Shown: positions 62,572 to 64,000 of the stretch, piece by piece
Position numbering within the stretch: position 1 is the stretch's first letter
Layout: each line of letters begins with the position of its first letter
The notes under the pieces: model-generated
What the model was told of the DNA's origin: nothing
The model's input: the letters and a program-made list of their open reading frames with translations, nothing else
The model's database searches: none
DNA from: Plasmodium brasilianum
Lineage: Eukaryota; Apicomplexa; Aconoidasida; Haemosporida; Plasmodiidae
Assembly (NCBI RefSeq): GCF_023973825.1
Contig: NC_090118.1
Span: forward strand, 1,595,001-1,659,000
Length of the DNA: 64,000 bases
Direction of reading: 5' to 3'
Position numbers and translations under genes: made by a program

Positions 62572-64000
62572 AATGAACAATAAGTAATTTCAACTTTCAC
62601 ATAAATTAATTATTAGTAGAATGTATTATATGTAATATCTATACTGTTATATACATTATAGTATTATTTATTATATATATAATTTTATAAATACACATGT
62701 GTATAAGATATAATTTTTGTACGAAGATTAATAAATTAAGTTTTTATCTTTTTTGTAGATTTAAATGTTTTAATGATTTTCATTTTGTACTATAAATTGT
62801 TGTTTCAAAATAGATAAATATTATTGCTTAATATATATAGTTGAGTGTTTAAAGTAAATTGTTATTAAATATGTATGTATTGAATCAAAATTAATATATA
62901 ATATAAAAATTAATGTAATTTAAATTATTCTATATTACAATTTATATTTTAAATGAAAAATACCTATGTTCTATTTTTGCCTTGTTCAATTCTAAAATAA
63001 TTAAAGGTAGACGTGATAAGTAAGTTAATTTGTTGATATTATGTTGAAAATAAAAATGTTTATTTTTGTATATAATCAAATGAAGTGAATGTATTATGCT
63101 ATATTACGTATATTTTACTCAAAAAAAAAAATCATAACATTTATTGTATAACATAAGTTTTATTAGAAATATATTATATAATATATTTATTACTTAAGAA
63201 TTTTTAACAAACTACTTTTTTTTTGTTTTTTAATGGCAGAATTGGGGAATTATAAATATATAACGAAATAATGTGATTTTTTAGAATGGATTATTTATAG
63301 CTGTTTACTAATATATATATTCTAAGTAATTAGAATTAAATGAAAAGTTATAGTTATTTATTATTTTATTATTGTGACTAGTTGTATCAAAAATAGAATT
63401 TTGACAAATTTTCTTAAATATATCTTATATAGAAATATACATATATTCATAATTGTACTATATATTTCTATTATTTTTTAAATATTTAAAGAATATATTA
63501 ATAAATTAAATTTAAATATATACCAATATATAATATGTTGAAATTAATTCTTTTTTTTCTTATTCTATGCCATATAATTAAAATATTATTATATATGCAG
63601 AATTATATTATATTGGAAGTGATATAATAATTGTTGGCAAAGATTTATTAAGAATTCATTATAATTGTTAATTCATGTACTTATATTTAGTGTAGAATAT
63701 ATGATGAAATTATTCTCATTAAAATATTTTATTCATATCAAAAAAATTCTAAGGTAATATAGTTATGTTTTCTTATATTTAACAAATAAAATGTAACAGT
63801 TACATTATTTTTATTGAAATAAAATGAAATTCGGATTAATAATGAAACAAAAAAAACAATAATAATTCTGTTTGTACATGAATCAATTCTTTGAATATAT
63901 ATTCATTAATAATTCGTTTTCATATATCAGCACAATAATAATTTATAAGAACAAAAAAATATAATAGTAAAAGAAAACAAAAATAATGAAATTAATATTT
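62572..64000. other. 3' flank of the last fam-l gene
   Basis: The shared 3' block is at 62758-62774 (GATTTAAATGTTTTAAT), with TTCAATTCTAAAATAATTA near 62985 and ATAACATAAGTTTTATTAG near 63149. The rest is AT-rich without a gene up to the window edge. Confidence 0.5.

Overview
The window looks like a subtelomeric segment of a human-infecting malaria parasite of the Plasmodium malariae type. The DNA is extremely A+T-rich. Every recognisable gene is a short multigene-family member with a tiny first exon, one or two introns of about 120-145 bp, and 3-5 kb of AT-rich spacer around it. The families are pir (vir-like, variant interspersed repeat proteins) and two-exon exported membrane proteins of the fam-l/fam-m type. 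As far as I know, fam-l and fam-m are hallmarks of P. malariae and its close relatives. The species call is inference from family content, because no database search was possible. No housekeeping gene, tRNA, rRNA, telomeric repeat array or CRISPR was seen.

Layout, all on the + strand: fam-m-like gene (161-1118); degraded pir (about 5766-7080); intact short pir (10772-12003); divergent fam-m-like gene (15345-16297); fam-m-like gene (18297-19241); intact long vir-like pir (24380-26282); exported protein of a third type (29793-30636); possible relics at 32-33 kb; intact short pir (35838-37049); fam-l (40847-41743) followed by fam-m (46063-47049); relics of a pir-like gene (48.5-49.96 kb) running into a less AT-rich island (about 49.6-52.4 kb); fam pseudogene (54.5-55.25 kb); fam-m (57225-58203) followed by fam-l (61698-62571). 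I reconstructed the exon structures by joining open frames across GT...AG introns. In every intact gene both frames close perfectly, and all introns except one relic are phase 0.

The eight fam-l/fam-m/exported proteins share one plan. Exon 1 encodes a hydrophobic signal-like leader. Exon 2 carries an R-x-L motif at residues 51-56, then a lysine-rich soluble domain, two transmembrane helices and a basic tail. The pir proteins have a Cys-rich domain, a single transmembrane helix near the end of exon 2, and a basic cytoplasmic tail encoded by exon 3. Both groups are expected at or beyond the infected red-cell or parasite surface. The exact function of fam-l/fam-m is not established.

The spacers are not all featureless. 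The fam-type genes share a 3' flanking block with a TTTGAATGTTTTAAT-like core 136-189 bp after the stop, and a loose 5' block about 420-490 bp before the start. The two short pir genes share a downstream block of about 0.9 kb that contains a coding-like relic. These point to repeated block duplication.
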